Source: Kalaharituber pfeilii (taxonomy: Eukaryota; Ascomycota; Pezizomycetes; Pezizales; Pezizaceae). Taken from it: DNA of 64,000 nucleotides. Position 1 is the first letter of the stretch. Every line of letters begins with the position of its first letter. The position numbers and the translations under genes were made by a program. Of the stretch, positions 47,463-60,000 are shown piece after piece. Below the pieces are notes generated by a model. It searched no databases. It worked only from the letters and a program-made list of their open reading frames with translations, and was not told where the DNA came from. The stretch spans positions 248,001 through 312,000 of the forward strand of contig WHUZ01000007.1 of NCBI GenBank assembly GCA_015179045.1, written 5' to 3'.

Positions 47463-50246
47463 TTATTTGCCCTTTTCCAACAGTCGTTTACATTCAATCC
47501 ATATCCTCCTTGCCCAATCAACCTCCACATGAAATCCCGCGCAGAGGCTGACATTTTGGCTTGCCTTTTCAGAACCGAAGACAGTGGCGGCATGCGCAGT
47601 CCCCTGGCCTAGATCAACTGGGCCGGACCAAACAGTGGAGCTTGACTTGGAGGCAGAGGAAGACGTTGATGGAGCTACCGTGCGCATAATCTCAACGTGG
47701 ACTCTTCTGAGCTTCACGTTGCCAATGGTTTTGCTGCCAATAAATTGAGGAATCGCGTTTTTCCTTTCGCCGTCGCCCCCAATTCCTACTGGCCCTCCTC
47801 CAGCAAGAGAGCCTGTTAACATCGCTCGGAAGATAATTTTCACTACCCCTCCAAGGAGCACAACTGTTTCGACCCCGCCTCCGCCGCCACCTACCTCACC
47901 ACTAGTCCCTAGAATCCCACCTCGAGGTATGATGGTGAACTCAAACCTTCCATCTGCAAAAATCTCCCCCCTGTACCACTCCCACTTCGGATTTGCGGAG
48001 GTATCGCCCCCCTTTTCCACCGCTATTGCCCCCCGAGACCCAGGCGCAGAACCTGAATTCTGCCCTTCGACACGCACAACTACCGTTCCGCGCCGTACAA
48101 TGCCCACGAACTTGCTAGCAAACTTGACGACGCTGAGGTGTTTTACCGGTAGTTCTGATAGCTCATAGACCTCCTCGCCCATCAATCCCGTATTCTCCCG
48201 CTTGACATCACCCTGTTTTGCGAGATCTCTAGCATGTTCGGACTTGTTGTACCGGCGGCGAGGCTGCACAATCACCATGGTGTATTTCCCTATGTCTACG
48301 GTGCCAGGGCCAGAGCCAGGAATGATTGTATATACGTATCGCTTCGCAGTGAGGTCAAGATGGATGTATCCTAATGTATCGGAATCCGTAGGCGGGGATA
48401 TCGTGACGACACCACCTCCGCGTGCGTTCCCTTTGCCGCCATTTTTGAGGGTATGCTTAAGATAAGGAAGACGCGCAAGGCTAAAAGGAAATTTGCGCTC
48501 GAGGAGCGGCGCTGACGGCGTATGCGGGTTCCTGTAAGCGGAAGAGGTTTTTGATCTTGGAGTCCTATTGTGTAGTGTTGAGTTCATCGGATTGGCAGAA
48601 GCCAACGACGGAATGTTAATTTGGGGAATTGGAGAGATGGCGGGTCTGTGATGTGGAGTATTGTCGCCATGCTGCTCCTGGTGATCGAGCCAGTCCTCAA
48701 CACGGTCGAAACGCTGCAAAGACCGCTTTCCTGTGGGCAATCGAGAGATAGCTGAAGATTCTTGTGTAGTACGCTCCGAAGGAGAGTTTGCACAGCTCCG
48801 CAGCGGAGAAAATGGCAAAGGTTGTTGTCGTCCCCGTCGGGTCTTCGGAAGTAGGGTTGGCTGAATCCGGGCTTGGTCAACTGTTTCAATTACATGTCAG
48901 AGAAACCCCAAATATAAAATCGATAAAGCATATTTCATATATTAAGGAACAATATTGAACTCACTTTGAAATTCACTTCGTTTGCCTTTTCGTACTTTAC
49001 CGTTTCCTACCAGTACTGTGTCCGCGTTTTTCTCGTCTTCAGTTACCCATTCTCCACGACGAACTGGCTGTACCCCACCGCTGCTTACACTTCCGGGAAC
49101 CTTCGTAGCTCCAATCCATCTTTCACTTCCGCTGGCGCTCTCGCCTATAGGGACCACCACAGAGTCCTCTTCCTGCCGTGTGAGCATTTGAACGGGACGT
49201 CCCATTTGTTCCTCGATGTCCTCCTCATCGAGAAGACGAGAGTGCCATCCAAACGCACGCTCAAGAACTTCTTTCTTGTGTGAGATTTTATGTGAAGTAA
49301 GATGTTGACGGAGATTTCGTGTCAATGTACCAGTTGCGTCACCTACATTTATGAACGGTGGTGGAATATCACCATCATCATTCTCATCGTAACCGTAATC
49401 ATTCTCATGATATTCTGGCATAACCCGACTCTCATCCTCCTCTGCACCACTGCCTTTTTGTTTTGCGTTCTCTTCGCTCTGTAGAAATTGCGATAATTTT
49501 TCTCTGACTACAATTTCATCCTCCGTAGTACACATGCCCTTCACCAACTTTGTAACATCCTGTGTCCCTATTTCCGCAATAGATACTTTGGGTTTCGCCC
49601 GCGCCCCCCTCGCTGACCTATTCCCGCGCATGCTCGAACGTGAAGAAGATCGCGAAGCTGAGTGGATACGAGGCTCGACACTAGACATTGGCTTGGCTTT
49701 GGCGGCAGCGTTCAGAAGTACCCTCCGACGGAGCTCGGTTTTGAGACTGGGGCGCTTGATGGTGGGAAGCTGGCCAGATGATAAGTGTTCAACCTGCGAA
49801 GAATCGGAAGTAGGGATGGTTAGAATTCCAGAGCTTGACGGGATCCGCTTTGCTGATTTGGAGACCTTGGTAGGGTTGGGCGGTGCCAGGGGCAGAGATA
49901 CAGCTGAGCTTCGCCGTATTCCATTTTCTCTCACCCCTCCTTTGCCGCCTTTTGCTTCTTCTATTCCCCCAATGCCTCCAATGACTGTTCTAGGACTGAT
50001 TCGCTGCATCCCGCGGCCGCTCCGCACTCCAAATACTCCGGTTCCGCTTGTAGTCCCCACCGCCGAAAGTCTTCCTACCAGCTTTGAGGTCGCGAATATT
50101 GGAATCTCTGTCTTCGATTCTGCATCCTGAGATCCCACAGGCAAGCTCTGGAAATTGTCAGTGTATCTTGGGGCTTCCTTGAGGAGCTGGAGAAGGGGTG
50201 ACGGGCGGTTAGAGGGGTTGTCGGGAAAATCGATGCTCGCTGCCAT
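47463..50246 (-). CDS. Large protein with weak polo-box (PLK4-like) resemblance, no kinase domain
   Basis: Two exons on the minus strand, 50246-48965 and 48880-47463; the 84-bp intron has GTGAGT/CAG ends and joins two long frames in phase to give 899 residues. The start is the first ATG (MAASIDFPDNP); the frame extends a few codons upstream but only through a GTG. Residues 1-560 are mostly disordered and Ser/Arg-rich, starting with a short helix (SPLLQLLKEAPRY). The C-terminal 350 residues look folded: LGYIHLDLTAKRYVYTIIPG, then ELPVKHLSVVKFASKFVGIV, then a glycine-rich insert and GFHVEVDWARRIWIECKRLL. The LPxK…K-AS-FV-xVR pattern recalls, from memory, the PLK4 cryptic polo box; this is inference and weak. 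No protein-kinase motif is present. It is tandem with the SAP gene, 0.8 kb downstream of it. An alternative is an unrelated fungal-specific protein. Confidence 0.78.
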
Positions 50247-51068
50247 CCTGCTGAAACCCACGCTGATGGTGTAGCAATGTTAGAGGGAGTATAACCAGCA
50301 TCCTTCTCGATTATCGTACATACTGATTTGTTTGTACAGTGGACCCTTTCTGCCTTGCAGAGATGGCTAGATACGACACCAACCAGCACGGGGATTGGTA
50401 ACCGTGAACACTCAAGCTGAAATAGTTTCTGGGGCTGCTGCGTTGTTTAAGTTGGTGCGTAGTCTTGGCATGTGCAGAGCGCGTTTGGCGAAACTGGCAA
50501 AACAAGGGCCAAACTGCGCATGACGCGTAACGAGGCAATGTGTCAGTTGCGATAACATGTGATAAGAGAATCATCAGTGCTACCCTGAAAGGCGTAATTA
50601 CCGGATCTATTATATGTCATTATCTCCCCTACATATTTTTTTGCATAGGTCAAACTCCAGTTTAAGAAGCTTTTACATAAGTGTACATCGTCTTGAAGTT
50701 CTTAAGGCTTTGTGAGAACTTTGGATGCCTCAAACATCAGGCGGTGCGGAGGAAATAAATGTTTGGAACAAGAAAAAGATTATCATGATGAAACATACAT
50801 AATTGCACAAGAAACCCGAATCCAAATAGGACAAAAAGGAAATACCACGAAAGGAAAAAAAAAAAAAAAGAAAAAATGGCGGTATTAGGTGTGCTTCGAT
50901 GAAACATACATACAATGATACCCGGTCCTTCGGAGGCATATGTCAAGAACTTCAAGATAGCACCGGAACAAGAGAGAAGGAATGGGAAGGAAGGTGTGTA
51001 AAGGTTTTCTTTTTGACAGTTCCATTGCAACCGGAAACTCTATTCTAGAGGTCGCCGTATGCTCTTGA
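50247..51068. other. spacer between tandem minus-strand genes
   Basis: Holds the presumed promoter of the gene at 50246 and the 3' UTR of the SAP gene. An A-rich run with G interruptions lies at about 50855-50877. No gene seen; in particular no kinase-like exon upstream of the polo-box-like gene. Confidence 0.5.
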
Positions 51069-52157
51069 TCAAACTGTGGTACCAAATCGATTTTTCCGCT
51101 TTTCCGCCTTCTCCCTCTCAATAGGGTCATCTAGTATGCGCTTTACAGCTGGGGCGCTAGCTTTATTCTGAGCTCCGCCGGCAGGTGGACCCCCATTCCT
51201 CCGGTCCCCACCAGCATCTGGTCGCCTCCCACCATGATTTCGATCTCCATATCTCGTCCTCTTCTGAATCCCTCCCCTCCCTCCTCCGCCCACATGATCA
51301 CCAGACCGTTTTCCTTTCTTGTGCTCCGGTAATGCTTGGTCAAGGCCCTTGACCGCTACAGCTGTATCCCCGGTGCCAGCCGGATCAGCCGCTCCAAACC
51401 TAGCTGCACGCTCTAGCTTCTTTAAAGACTCTGCGGCTACTGGGTCAACATTGTCTGCACCAAACCTCGCGGCGCGGGCCTTTCTCTTCTCCAGCTCCAA
51501 TTCCAATGGTGTGGGGGGTAAATTGGCTTTGAATGCTTGTTCAGAAGCTGTTGGTTTACTTTCTGTTTCCGGATTTGAGGCCGGTCCCGGGTTTGAGTCC
51601 TTAGCGGCAGCAGATTGAATTTTCTGCGCAATTTCTGGCTTCGCCGTTGTTCCTGACTTTTTTGTATCTGGCTTCTTTACTGATGGTAAATCGGAAAACT
51701 GCTCAGCTAGGCGCTTGAAAATGAATGGTTTCTTGCCATCAGCTGCCGTGTTCGTAATTGCTTGCCCAGATTTCTCATCCGTTTTCTTCTCACTTGAGGC
51801 ACCAACCGTGCGTGGGTGTTCTGCTGGATTTGCTCCTGAGCTAGCACTAGCGACTACCTTCTTTACTTCAGAGAGTTCCGGTTTTAATAGGGCGGCTTTC
51901 GTCGACTTCGGGCCTCCAGCAGAGGTGGTATCGTCTTCATCCCAGTTTATTTCGTACTCCTCCGCAGACGGAAGGTGTGCCTTTGCGTCGGCAGCAGGAG
52001 GAGCAGCAGAAACAGCGGGCGCTGTGGGGGCAGCCGCTTCGCGATCGGCGGCTTCCAGTCGTGATATTAACTCAGCCTTGTTTCCATTTGTTGGTAGTTT
52101 ACGTTTAGCAAGCAGGTCTTTTAGGTCAGTAACGCGAAGGGAGGAATAGTTTGTCAT
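51069..52157 (-). CDS. SAP-domain mRNP protein, THO1/SARNP-like
   Basis: A 362-residue protein. The ATG at 52157 (AAAATGAC context) is chosen because it begins the SAP domain directly; the frame is open further upstream but without an ATG. The SAP domain is at residues 5-40 (LRVTDLKDLLAKRKLPTNGN, KAELISRLE), a helix-extended-helix fold that binds DNA or RNA. Toward the C-terminus the short basic motif of the Tho1/MOS11 family occurs: EKRKARAARFG (about 220-231), LERAARFG (about 250-257) and EKRKNRFG near the end. The middle is Ala/Lys/Ser-rich and disordered. Family members (yeast Tho1, human SARNP/CIP29) bind nascent RNA and work with the Sub2/UAP56 helicase in mRNP assembly and export. An RGG-like, Gly/Arg-rich stretch precedes the last motif. 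Confidence 0.88.
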   Translation of the reverse strand: MTNYSSLRVTDLKDLLAKRKLPTNGNKAELISRLEAADREAAAPTAPAVSAAPPAADAKAHLPSAEEYEINWDEDDTTSAGGPKSTKAALLKPELSEVKKVVASASSGANPAEHPRTVGASSEKKTDEKSGQAITNTAADGKKPFIFKRLAEQFSDLPSVKKPDTKKSGTTAKPEIAQKIQSAAAKDSNPGPASNPETESKPTASEQAFKANLPPTPLELELEKRKARAARFGADNVDPVAAESLKKLERAARFGAADPAGTGDTAVAVKGLDQALPEHKKGKRSGDHVGGGGRGGIQKRTRYGDRNHGGRRPDAGGDRRNGGPPAGGAQNKASAPAVKRILDDPIEREKAEKRKNRFGTTV

Positions 52158-52620
52158 TTTCGTTGGTAATGAGGTCTGGATTGCTGAGCTCCGTGAAGAA
52201 TACGCGCGTTCGCGTTCAAGATGACAAGGGAGCCTCGTCGGTGAGACTTCCTTGGAACTTGAGGTTGGAGACTTCCTGTTTCGGTGCGCGATTGATGTAC
52301 GGAACTTAGATGGAATCCTGAACAACGAACTACTGACAGTTGAATCGGTGGAGCCGTCGAGGAAGAGAAGACCTGAGCGATGCTTGCTAGAGGCGATGTT
52401 CGAAGTCGCGGGATAAAGAGGGAGTGGCAGACGTGGGCACTTGTCCGATTGCTGGGACCCCTTTCACAGGCGATATTCTACGTCGCAATGACTTGAGCGC
52501 TGGCAGCTGCAGGCGCGGGCGCGGGCGCCAGGACCGCAGCTACAGCGGCGCACGGAAGAACTGGTACCTGACGGTGGCTGCACTTATGTAATTTATCGGC
52601 CCTGCCAAGCAAAAAGTGGT
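52158..52620. promoter_or_regulatory. GC-rich upstream region of the SAP gene
   Basis: GC-rich DNA upstream of the minus-strand ATG at 52157, including a GCGGGCGCGGGCGCCAGG run at about 52515-52533. Promoter status is inferred from position only. Confidence 0.35.
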
Positions 52621-55600
52621 GCGGTCGGATGCCAAGGCCCTTTCTTGCTCGAGATATACTTTCCAGGGCATCTCTTAATGTCCTCCGACCTCAGCAGCCA
52701 GGCTGCGTGCTGAGTACTCCCAGTTTGCATCCTGCACTTTGACAGTGGTTCGAGAATACTTTGACAGCATCCTACTACGAATATTGGCTTAAAAGTTATT
52801 CAAACATCACACTTCTGCTCCGCCTGAGTCCATGCATTTGGACGGCTATACATAACGGGCATAACTGAGTGAATTGTGCATGCGGGATCCAGATGTCTAC
52901 AGAGTCATCGATGCTTCAAGGCTTCACTGACAACATGATGACATTGATACTCACTCTCACGGTGCATGAAGGTTAGAAAAGCTGATAGCAGCTCTTGTGA
53001 TTTATAGGCTGAATAGGCTATCTTTAACAGTACTCATGCTCGGTTACTCTCTGCTGTAAACTCCCACGCAGTTTACATGTCACTTGTGACTCATATTCCT
53101 ACCATCTCTGTACGTTAATGCATCTGCTGCCTCAGGACTACCTCCGCCGCTGATAAAAATCCCGAATTTGGGACTCAAGACCACATGTCTCATTGGAGCA
53201 TTCTTAGCTGATTGTGCTATTCTAAGGAAACACATGCAAGCGATCATATTGTATCGTGGGCCAGAATGTGGTGGTGCGCTAAATTCTTCTATTGGGTTTG
53301 TCTTTGTTTTAGTTGCAACGGTTTGAAAGCTGATCGACTCTTCACTAGGGTATGCTACATCTAGATATCAGGCTAGCTTTGCATATTCTGAAACTTTCTC
53401 CACTCCAGACGGAGACAAGTTGCCACTTCCTTGTGTAGCCAACCCACTCGTTCGCTTCACTTCAATCCCGCGGGGGAAGTAGTCTGGCCGCCGCCACCTG
53501 CCACCGTACACTTCTGGTCTGGTTATCAACTGAAAGTGGACAGCATTCAGTGTTTGGTTGCCAAGAACAAGAACCGTATCTAGGTACCTAGTCTGGTTGG
53601 CACATGTACCCCGGTCTGTTGACATCGGTTCGGGCACGGGCGCGGACCAGGCCTGCCATGTCGAACCAGATTATGATACCGAGACCTGCCACAGGTCCAC
53701 GGCCACGGTTATCTGCTTCGAGACTGCCACTGCCATGTCTTAATAGCAACATCAGTGCGAGGAGCTGGATTTGCGCCATGGCGATGAAACTGTCCCAATT
53801 TCTCCAAAGCTCTGGCTATCCGCCTGTTTGATCCTACCGTACACCTTACAACAAAATGAACAATTTCAAAGTGAATTGTGATATTTTGAAGATCTAGGCG
53901 CCTGCTTACGTACCTCCCCAGTGATAATACAGACGCATACTCGAGTATTTTTGACGCACCGTGGAAAATGCTGTAGTAACGACTCCTACCTGGTGAGGCA
54001 TTATGGCTCTTGAACAAGGGCAAATCCAGGTAGAGTACAGTGCCATAATCGGACAAACGAATCATATCACCAAGTTGGCCACAACAACGAACTTTGGCGC
54101 TCACGAGACTTCAAGACAAGGGATCCCCTTGTCCTTTCATGTGGTACTACCCAAACCAATGTGGGACTTCGGTAAAGCCTAGTCTGAAAACTTGGCGCAC
54201 TCACGATCTTAAAGATCTTACTCGTTGACGCTTATTTATGCCTGTCTGCATGTCCTTTCCGATTCCGCCCAATCCAACTTGTCTTGGAGCTCATCGAAAC
54301 TCTCATTCGCGACTTGCGTTTCGTTTCTACACCGTAACAGTTTGACGTTATGCCGGAGATGGGAGAAATATTTGGAAAAGCTGGTGCCACTGATAACGGT
54401 TCTGCCTATTTATTGGCTCTTTTCCATATCCTATCAACGCAATTGGCAATGCTTCTTGGTCACGCACCTAGTAGTACTGCTCCACTCTTCTGCCGCAAAT
54501 AGGCGCTCCTTTAGTGACCTACAATATGGGGTCTATACCATGCCGCTTTTCTCAAAGCGCGAGTGACGGCAACACTCAGCTTCAATTGCAAATTCGAGGC
54601 TGGAATCTTGGACCAGTAGCCTATTTCGCCCTGTGATGGTACAGTATGTATGTTGCTGGAGTATTCATCTCAACAAGTTAGGTGCGTGTGCTGGACGAGC
54701 AATGAACTTGAACCTACCTAGGAGGCACGTGCCAACTCTCACTTGCAGGGTAACCAAATCAGTAGGTACTAAACTGTCCATCTATGGAAGCGCCTTTTTC
54801 GCAGTGAAATGAAATGGCTGGATTGTCCTCAAGATGTCACTACTATGTCCATTTTTGGGCTTGTTGCCCAATTCAATGACCAACCAGAGGGTTGAGATCG
54901 AGATGGGGTTTCAGACTCCCTCCCGAAACATCTCATCCGCAAGGAAGCCTCGTCACGCATGAGTGTATACCAAGGGTGGCAACCGATTCCTACCGTAATC
55001 GGAAGCGCACGCCGCTTTTAATGCAGTGCCATTATCTCTGATCGGATGACCTACAGTGAGATGGGCAACACCATATGTGTAGACTCTCTCCACGATAATT
55101 TAGAGGAGGCCGAAAATCATCATCACTCCGTATCTGAATACCTGGACATATGCGGAGGAACTATAAACCCTATAGACCAGAATCAAACAGCGGTACCTTT
55201 GTGGGTCTCTTTCCTTTCTTCATGTGATTAACGAACTATATACTCATGTCAAAATTGACAATGCCCTTAGGGATCGGCCTCTATAGTATACATGAGCCCT
55301 TGAAGATACTAGATACTATCCAGTTCCTGCGAGATTATTGTGCTCAAGGCTTGGTCATTCATATCAATTCTGAAAGTGAAACATTCCCCATCACACCGTC
55401 GGGAAACTCGCCACGGCTGGGGTTCTAGCTGGCGATATTGAGCATCTAGCTTTGCGCATGCACGGCCACATTGCTCGCTGAACTCTCAATAGTTTATATA
55501 ATTACATGAGTCAGCACCAAATTTGCTTGACAAAGAATTGGCCCTGGTTCTTTTCATTAACAAAGTTTCCTCTCCGAGGATCATACTCATAGTTTCCTTA

Positions 55601-56300
55601 GATTTACTGGCATCATCCATTAGTTCAACAACTGTCGTAAAAGGGGGGGCTTGGTTGCCTATGTGGACGACTGGATATACAACCGGACTATTGGTTGCCA
55701 TGCGAAATCACATAGAAATTTGTATGGCGACCAAAAACCAGGATCACAAAGACGGCCGCCGCCCCAGCATTGTAGAGTAGAAAGCCGCTTTTCGCGCAGA
55801 TATCTGAAGCGCTTTCGATCGATTCAGCCAATGGCTGGACAACCTTCCCATGATGTTCACTGGCATCGAGCTAGGCGAGGTCTCACCTACCCAAGGGATA
55901 GTAATACCAACTCCTTCCTCACGGGCTCCATCTTTCTCTTCCTCCGTCTTTCTCTTCTTTCCCTTCTTCTTGATTTCGTTTTCACTGCAAAAATCACGGG
56001 CATTGAAGTCTTTACTCGGCATCAACTGTTTTTGCTGCTCGATTGTTCCAGGTGTTCCGCCACTAACTGACGCCGTCAATCCTAGCCTGGATCTGTCAAC
56101 TTTAAGGTTCAACAGTTTGTGTCGGAGAGGGTTGAAGACATACAAGGGAAAAAAAAACTAGCTGTTTCACCCGGCGATCGGAGAAATATCGAGTTGTTTA
56201 TATCCGCTCTCTCTACAGTTTACATACGGTGAGTGAAGTTCCGTACTATGAATACCTTGAGCCTGGCTGCAGTGGCGTAGCATTTCTGTTGTCGCCTTGG
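52621..56300. other. gene-free intergenic DNA
   Basis: No gene I can support. The best candidate is a minus-strand open stretch 55744-56145: Lys/Glu-rich in the middle (KKKGKKRKTEEEKDG), but its frame opens with TTG and it has no family resemblance. It may be a fragment of an exon. Other frames (53709-54104, 54225-54566) start with non-ATG codons and lack domains. Confidence 0.35.
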
Positions 56301-56557
56301 GGACTGCAAGTTGACGATAGCCCCATTGCGCTGTGCAGGTTTTGCTTCGCCCCGCGGGCTTGCTGAGCCTCAACAGCTGCCACTGGCAGTGTGCATATTA
56401 TTCCCAACGCAACGCAGTGCAGCGCAACCACGTCGCCGAGAGGGTGCTCGTGCAGCGAGGCGGGGCGCAGAGAAGGGCTTGCATCGCGATTGCTTGCCCG
56501 CTAGTCGCTGTCGCTGTCGCTGTCTGTGCCTGGGCGGGGGGGGGGAGGGGGGCATCG

Positions 56558-56559
<2 letters not shown>

Positions 56560-56599
<40 letters not shown>

Positions 56600-56619
56600 G
56601 CTGCTGCTCTGCTGCTGCC
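56560..56619. repeat. (CTG)12 and interrupted CTG repeats
   Basis: Twelve perfect CTG units, then CTCTG-interrupted CTG groups. Located about 400-460 bp upstream of the methyltransferase-like start codon. Confidence 0.9.
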
Positions 56620-56847
56620 TGCCACTCGCAGGGCGCTCCGGCGGAGCTGGTGGCCACAAGACAGCCCTGCGCGCCCGCCTGCTGCCTCGCTTGGTGTGTT
56701 ACCATCTCGGCCCAAAAAGGCAGCCCTCCGACCGGCAAGTGCTGTGCCCTCTAACCCGTCGCACTTCTGCAGGCCCTCCGCGCCCCGCGCACACGGCGCA
56801 CGAAGTCGGCACATCATTATTAATTCCTCGCGACAGCGAGAGGCTTG

Positions 56848-56848
<1 letters not shown>

Positions 56849-56878
<30 letters not shown>
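56849..56878. repeat. (CTG)10 repeat
   Basis: Ten perfect CTG units, the second tract upstream of the same gene, about 145 bp from the ATG. Confidence 0.9.
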
Positions 56879-56879
<1 letters not shown>

Positions 56880-57022
56880 CTTCACTGACGTATGCAAGCA
56901 TAGGCCTGCGGCGCCCCCGCGGTGCGCAGGCGTCCGAAATTAATACCACACCCACCCCCAGCACCACATCCCCCATAGCATCGTATTGTAAAAGCACGAG
57001 GGTCTAGTAGTCAGTCAGAGCC

Positions 57023-60000
57023 ATGGCCGGTAAGCCCGCAGCGTCGCTCAACATAAGCCCCTGCGGCCCATCCCTCGGGACCACCACCACAACCACCGCC
57101 TCCACCACAGTCACCGCTCAGTCAGCAAAGAGCGCTCCCTCATTAAGGCCGACGCCCGCCATCTCCAGGCTGAAGCCTAGGGGCTTCCTTCCGTCGTCCT
57201 CACTGTCGCCACCTCCGCACTCCAGCATTGCGCGGAGCAAGACCGAACCGACCCCCCCCACCGCCACCCTCTCCCCATCAGCTGCGTCGGACAATTCGCT
57301 TCTTCCTCGAAGGAAAGCCTCGACGCTGTCGAAGCCGACTCTGTCCAAGCCGCCATCAAGCATACCGAAGCCAGCAATGACAAGCACATCACTGACGGTG
57401 TCTCCAATGCCGCTGCACAAGTCCAAGACCACCCCTCCGTCGAAGCACTACGCTGCTTTCTCATTTGGGTCATCCTCAGCAAAGGCCCCACCGTCAGCCG
57501 CAGCAACCGGACCATCCGAGAAGTCTGAAAAGAAACCCAGGAATGTTATCCGGAGGAAAAACTCTGCCAGTAACTCTCACTCGGCCTTTGGATTAGGGAG
57601 TTTGCGGACAGGGTCGACAACATCTGCGAACGGGTCAACAACATCCATTACATCTACTTCATCGTATGCGGGGTTAGGTACCAAGTCAGGGTCTTCCGGA
57701 TTAGTGTTGGGCATACCTCTCCCCTCTAGCAGGTCGGCCTCATCGCTTCACCATCATTCCAAGAGTAACGCTTCGTCCTCACTACCAAAGCCTTCGGCAT
57801 ACGACTTGCCTCAACCCATCAATATCAACCCAGGTTACGCGAGTAGCTCCTCAACCACAAACTTCAATGACTCACCAGGAAACTTTAGCATGGCGTCAAC
57901 GCCCTCATCTGTCTCGTTACCCTCACCTGGGTTCCCTCCTTCTAACATACGGCAAAGAGCACAAAGCCCTAGCAGGCCTCCGGTTACACGTAATCGATCC
58001 GGCAGCATCGGGCAACTGTTAAATGAGTTGGGGGATGTAAGAGGAAAAGCTGATGGTAATAAGGGATTGGACTCTGTCAGGGAATCTACGACCTCAACTT
58101 CATCAAGTTCCACAGTTCGGGCAGGCGGCCTAGAAGGTGAAAGTAATGCACAAGCTGCTCAAAAATCACCAGCTTCGCCATCTATACCTTCACCACCCGC
58201 ATCCTCAGGACTCCTCAATTCCTTATCCCCTCGAATACCATCCTCACAAGTTCCTACAAAAGCATCATCTCAGGCACCTGCACACATTGGTACCTTCCGC
58301 TCAAAAAGTAGCAATTCAGTCCCGACAAGACCATCCAGGGAAGGAACACCTGACCTCCACGCAGCAGGATTAGGTGTTACTATTCCAGTCATTCATAGCA
58401 ACTTAGCACCCGGAACTGGACTCGTGAAGACACGAAGTAAGTCAACTGGCAATGTAGGTCTAGGAATCAAAACCACAGCTCAGAAGAAAGGACCGGCACC
58501 CTCTGCAACACCACCACTTCCATCACCATCCCTCCCACCATCTGCAAGTGGCTCTCGCAGGCCTAGTGTGACAAATACTGGTAGCGGACCACCTCAAAAT
58601 ACACCACCTGCCAATGTCGCTTCACCGACTATTGGATTTGCATACAGCTCATTGCCTTCTGCAACATCAACTAAGAAGAAGGAAGAAAATAGTGACAGGA
58701 GAAATAGGGACAGAAGCCCCGTCCGCGCCAGCCCAGGCAAAACCTCGCGCCCTAGCCTATTTTCAAGGAGTCGTTCCAAAACATCTGACCACTCTGAGCC
58801 ACGGAAGGGTCCAGCTGCTGGTACAGGCCATGAGGGATATGGCCCTTTTGGACGGCCAACCAGGGGCAGGAGTGGAAGCAACACAAGCACAAGTGGTAGT
58901 TGGGGCAGAAGTGGAAGCCAAAGCAGTATTACCTCCGATAGTAATTTTGGAAGCGGAAGTGGAAGAAGGAGCGGGAGTAGGGGCAGCAGAGCAGATATGG
59001 ACGATTATTTCATGGACAAGCTTAAGCCAGTGGTACTTGCTGGAGGTGGCGAGGTTGTTGAAAATCAAAATTTCAGCTCTCCCGAATATAGGCCAAGGAA
59101 TGGAAGCACATCGGATCAGGGTGGATTCGCGATGTCCAGAAGCGGGAGCGAGAATACTAACGCAGATCCAAGACGACCTGGGAGCCGGGACAGTCCAACA
59201 TACACACAGATTGTGAGTGGCAAAGTTTTTGGAACTAGAAGAGCAGCGACTCCAATCCCAGCTCCAATCAATACTTCATCCAAACCATTTTCCCATGCAA
59301 GAACCCCCTCATTTGGGCGGAGCCCTCAACGGCCCCGGGAAGTCAAGCAAGCTGTGATTAATGCTCATACGAAAATGGAAAAGGCCTTTACACCAGTTCT
59401 TGGCCAGGAAGTATGGACGAATGATGTCTATGGTCAAATCTCTCCTCCTCTTGCAACCGACCCACTCCCAACAACCACGCCAGTGAAAACGAAGCGGTGG
59501 AATTTTCTACAAAGGTCACAGCCAACTGCAGCAAAAAATAATTCGCTTTCTCCTCAGATACCAGCAATCGCTGGACGAAGACAGGCGCGTCCACCTCATT
59601 ACGCTATGTTGGATCCATATGAACAGCAAGAGGCAGCACAGGTGAAGGATTTGATGTTGGAACTTAGGAATAAGGCAAAAGAACCTCATGATAAGCAAGC
59701 CGAGAATATGCGGCAGTACACGAGTGCTATCAGGCAGCAACAACACATCCACTCTGTTCTACTTCCTGATCCACCGCCTCCACCCCAATCAGGCACATCA
59801 CCTCGGCCACTATCACCTCCGACAACAACACCATCTCCTGGGGTAAATGTCACCCCCGCATTGGCTCCTCTTTCACCCATCCAAACCCCTGCACGTCCTC
59901 GAAAGAATACCGGTGAATCTGAATCGCTTGAAGCTTCTAAGCAAGAAATTTCCGAGAATAGGGCAAATGGTCAGAAAAGGATGCATCAGATGGGAGGCCG

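Larger units (their letters stand above)
56300..57022 (+). promoter_or_regulatory. GC- and CTG-rich 5' region of the methyltransferase-like gene
   Basis: About 700 bp of GC-rich DNA ending at the ATG at 57023. It has a G-run with single interruption (56534-56552), two CTG repeat tracts and many short GC-rich direct repeats. Overlapping frames give homopolymeric Leu, Ala or Ser translations from the CTG tracts and are not credible genes. It probably contains the promoter and 5' UTR. Confidence 0.45.

Noticed and set aside
52158..52325. N-terminal extension of the SAP protein (possible targeting peptide)
   Set aside because: The frame is open but has no ATG above 52157; the SAP domain starts right after that ATG as in family members.
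55744..56145. Minus-strand Lys/Glu-rich frame as a gene
   Set aside because: The frame opens with TTG, no recognisable family, no convincing splice partners upstream or downstream; retained only as a remark in the intergenic entry.
56333..57007. Long frames with poly-Leu, poly-Ala, poly-Ser and poly-Gln over the CTG tracts
   Set aside because: Different frames of the same CTG repeat on both strands; no conserved sequence; better explained as 5' non-coding DNA of the gene at 57023.
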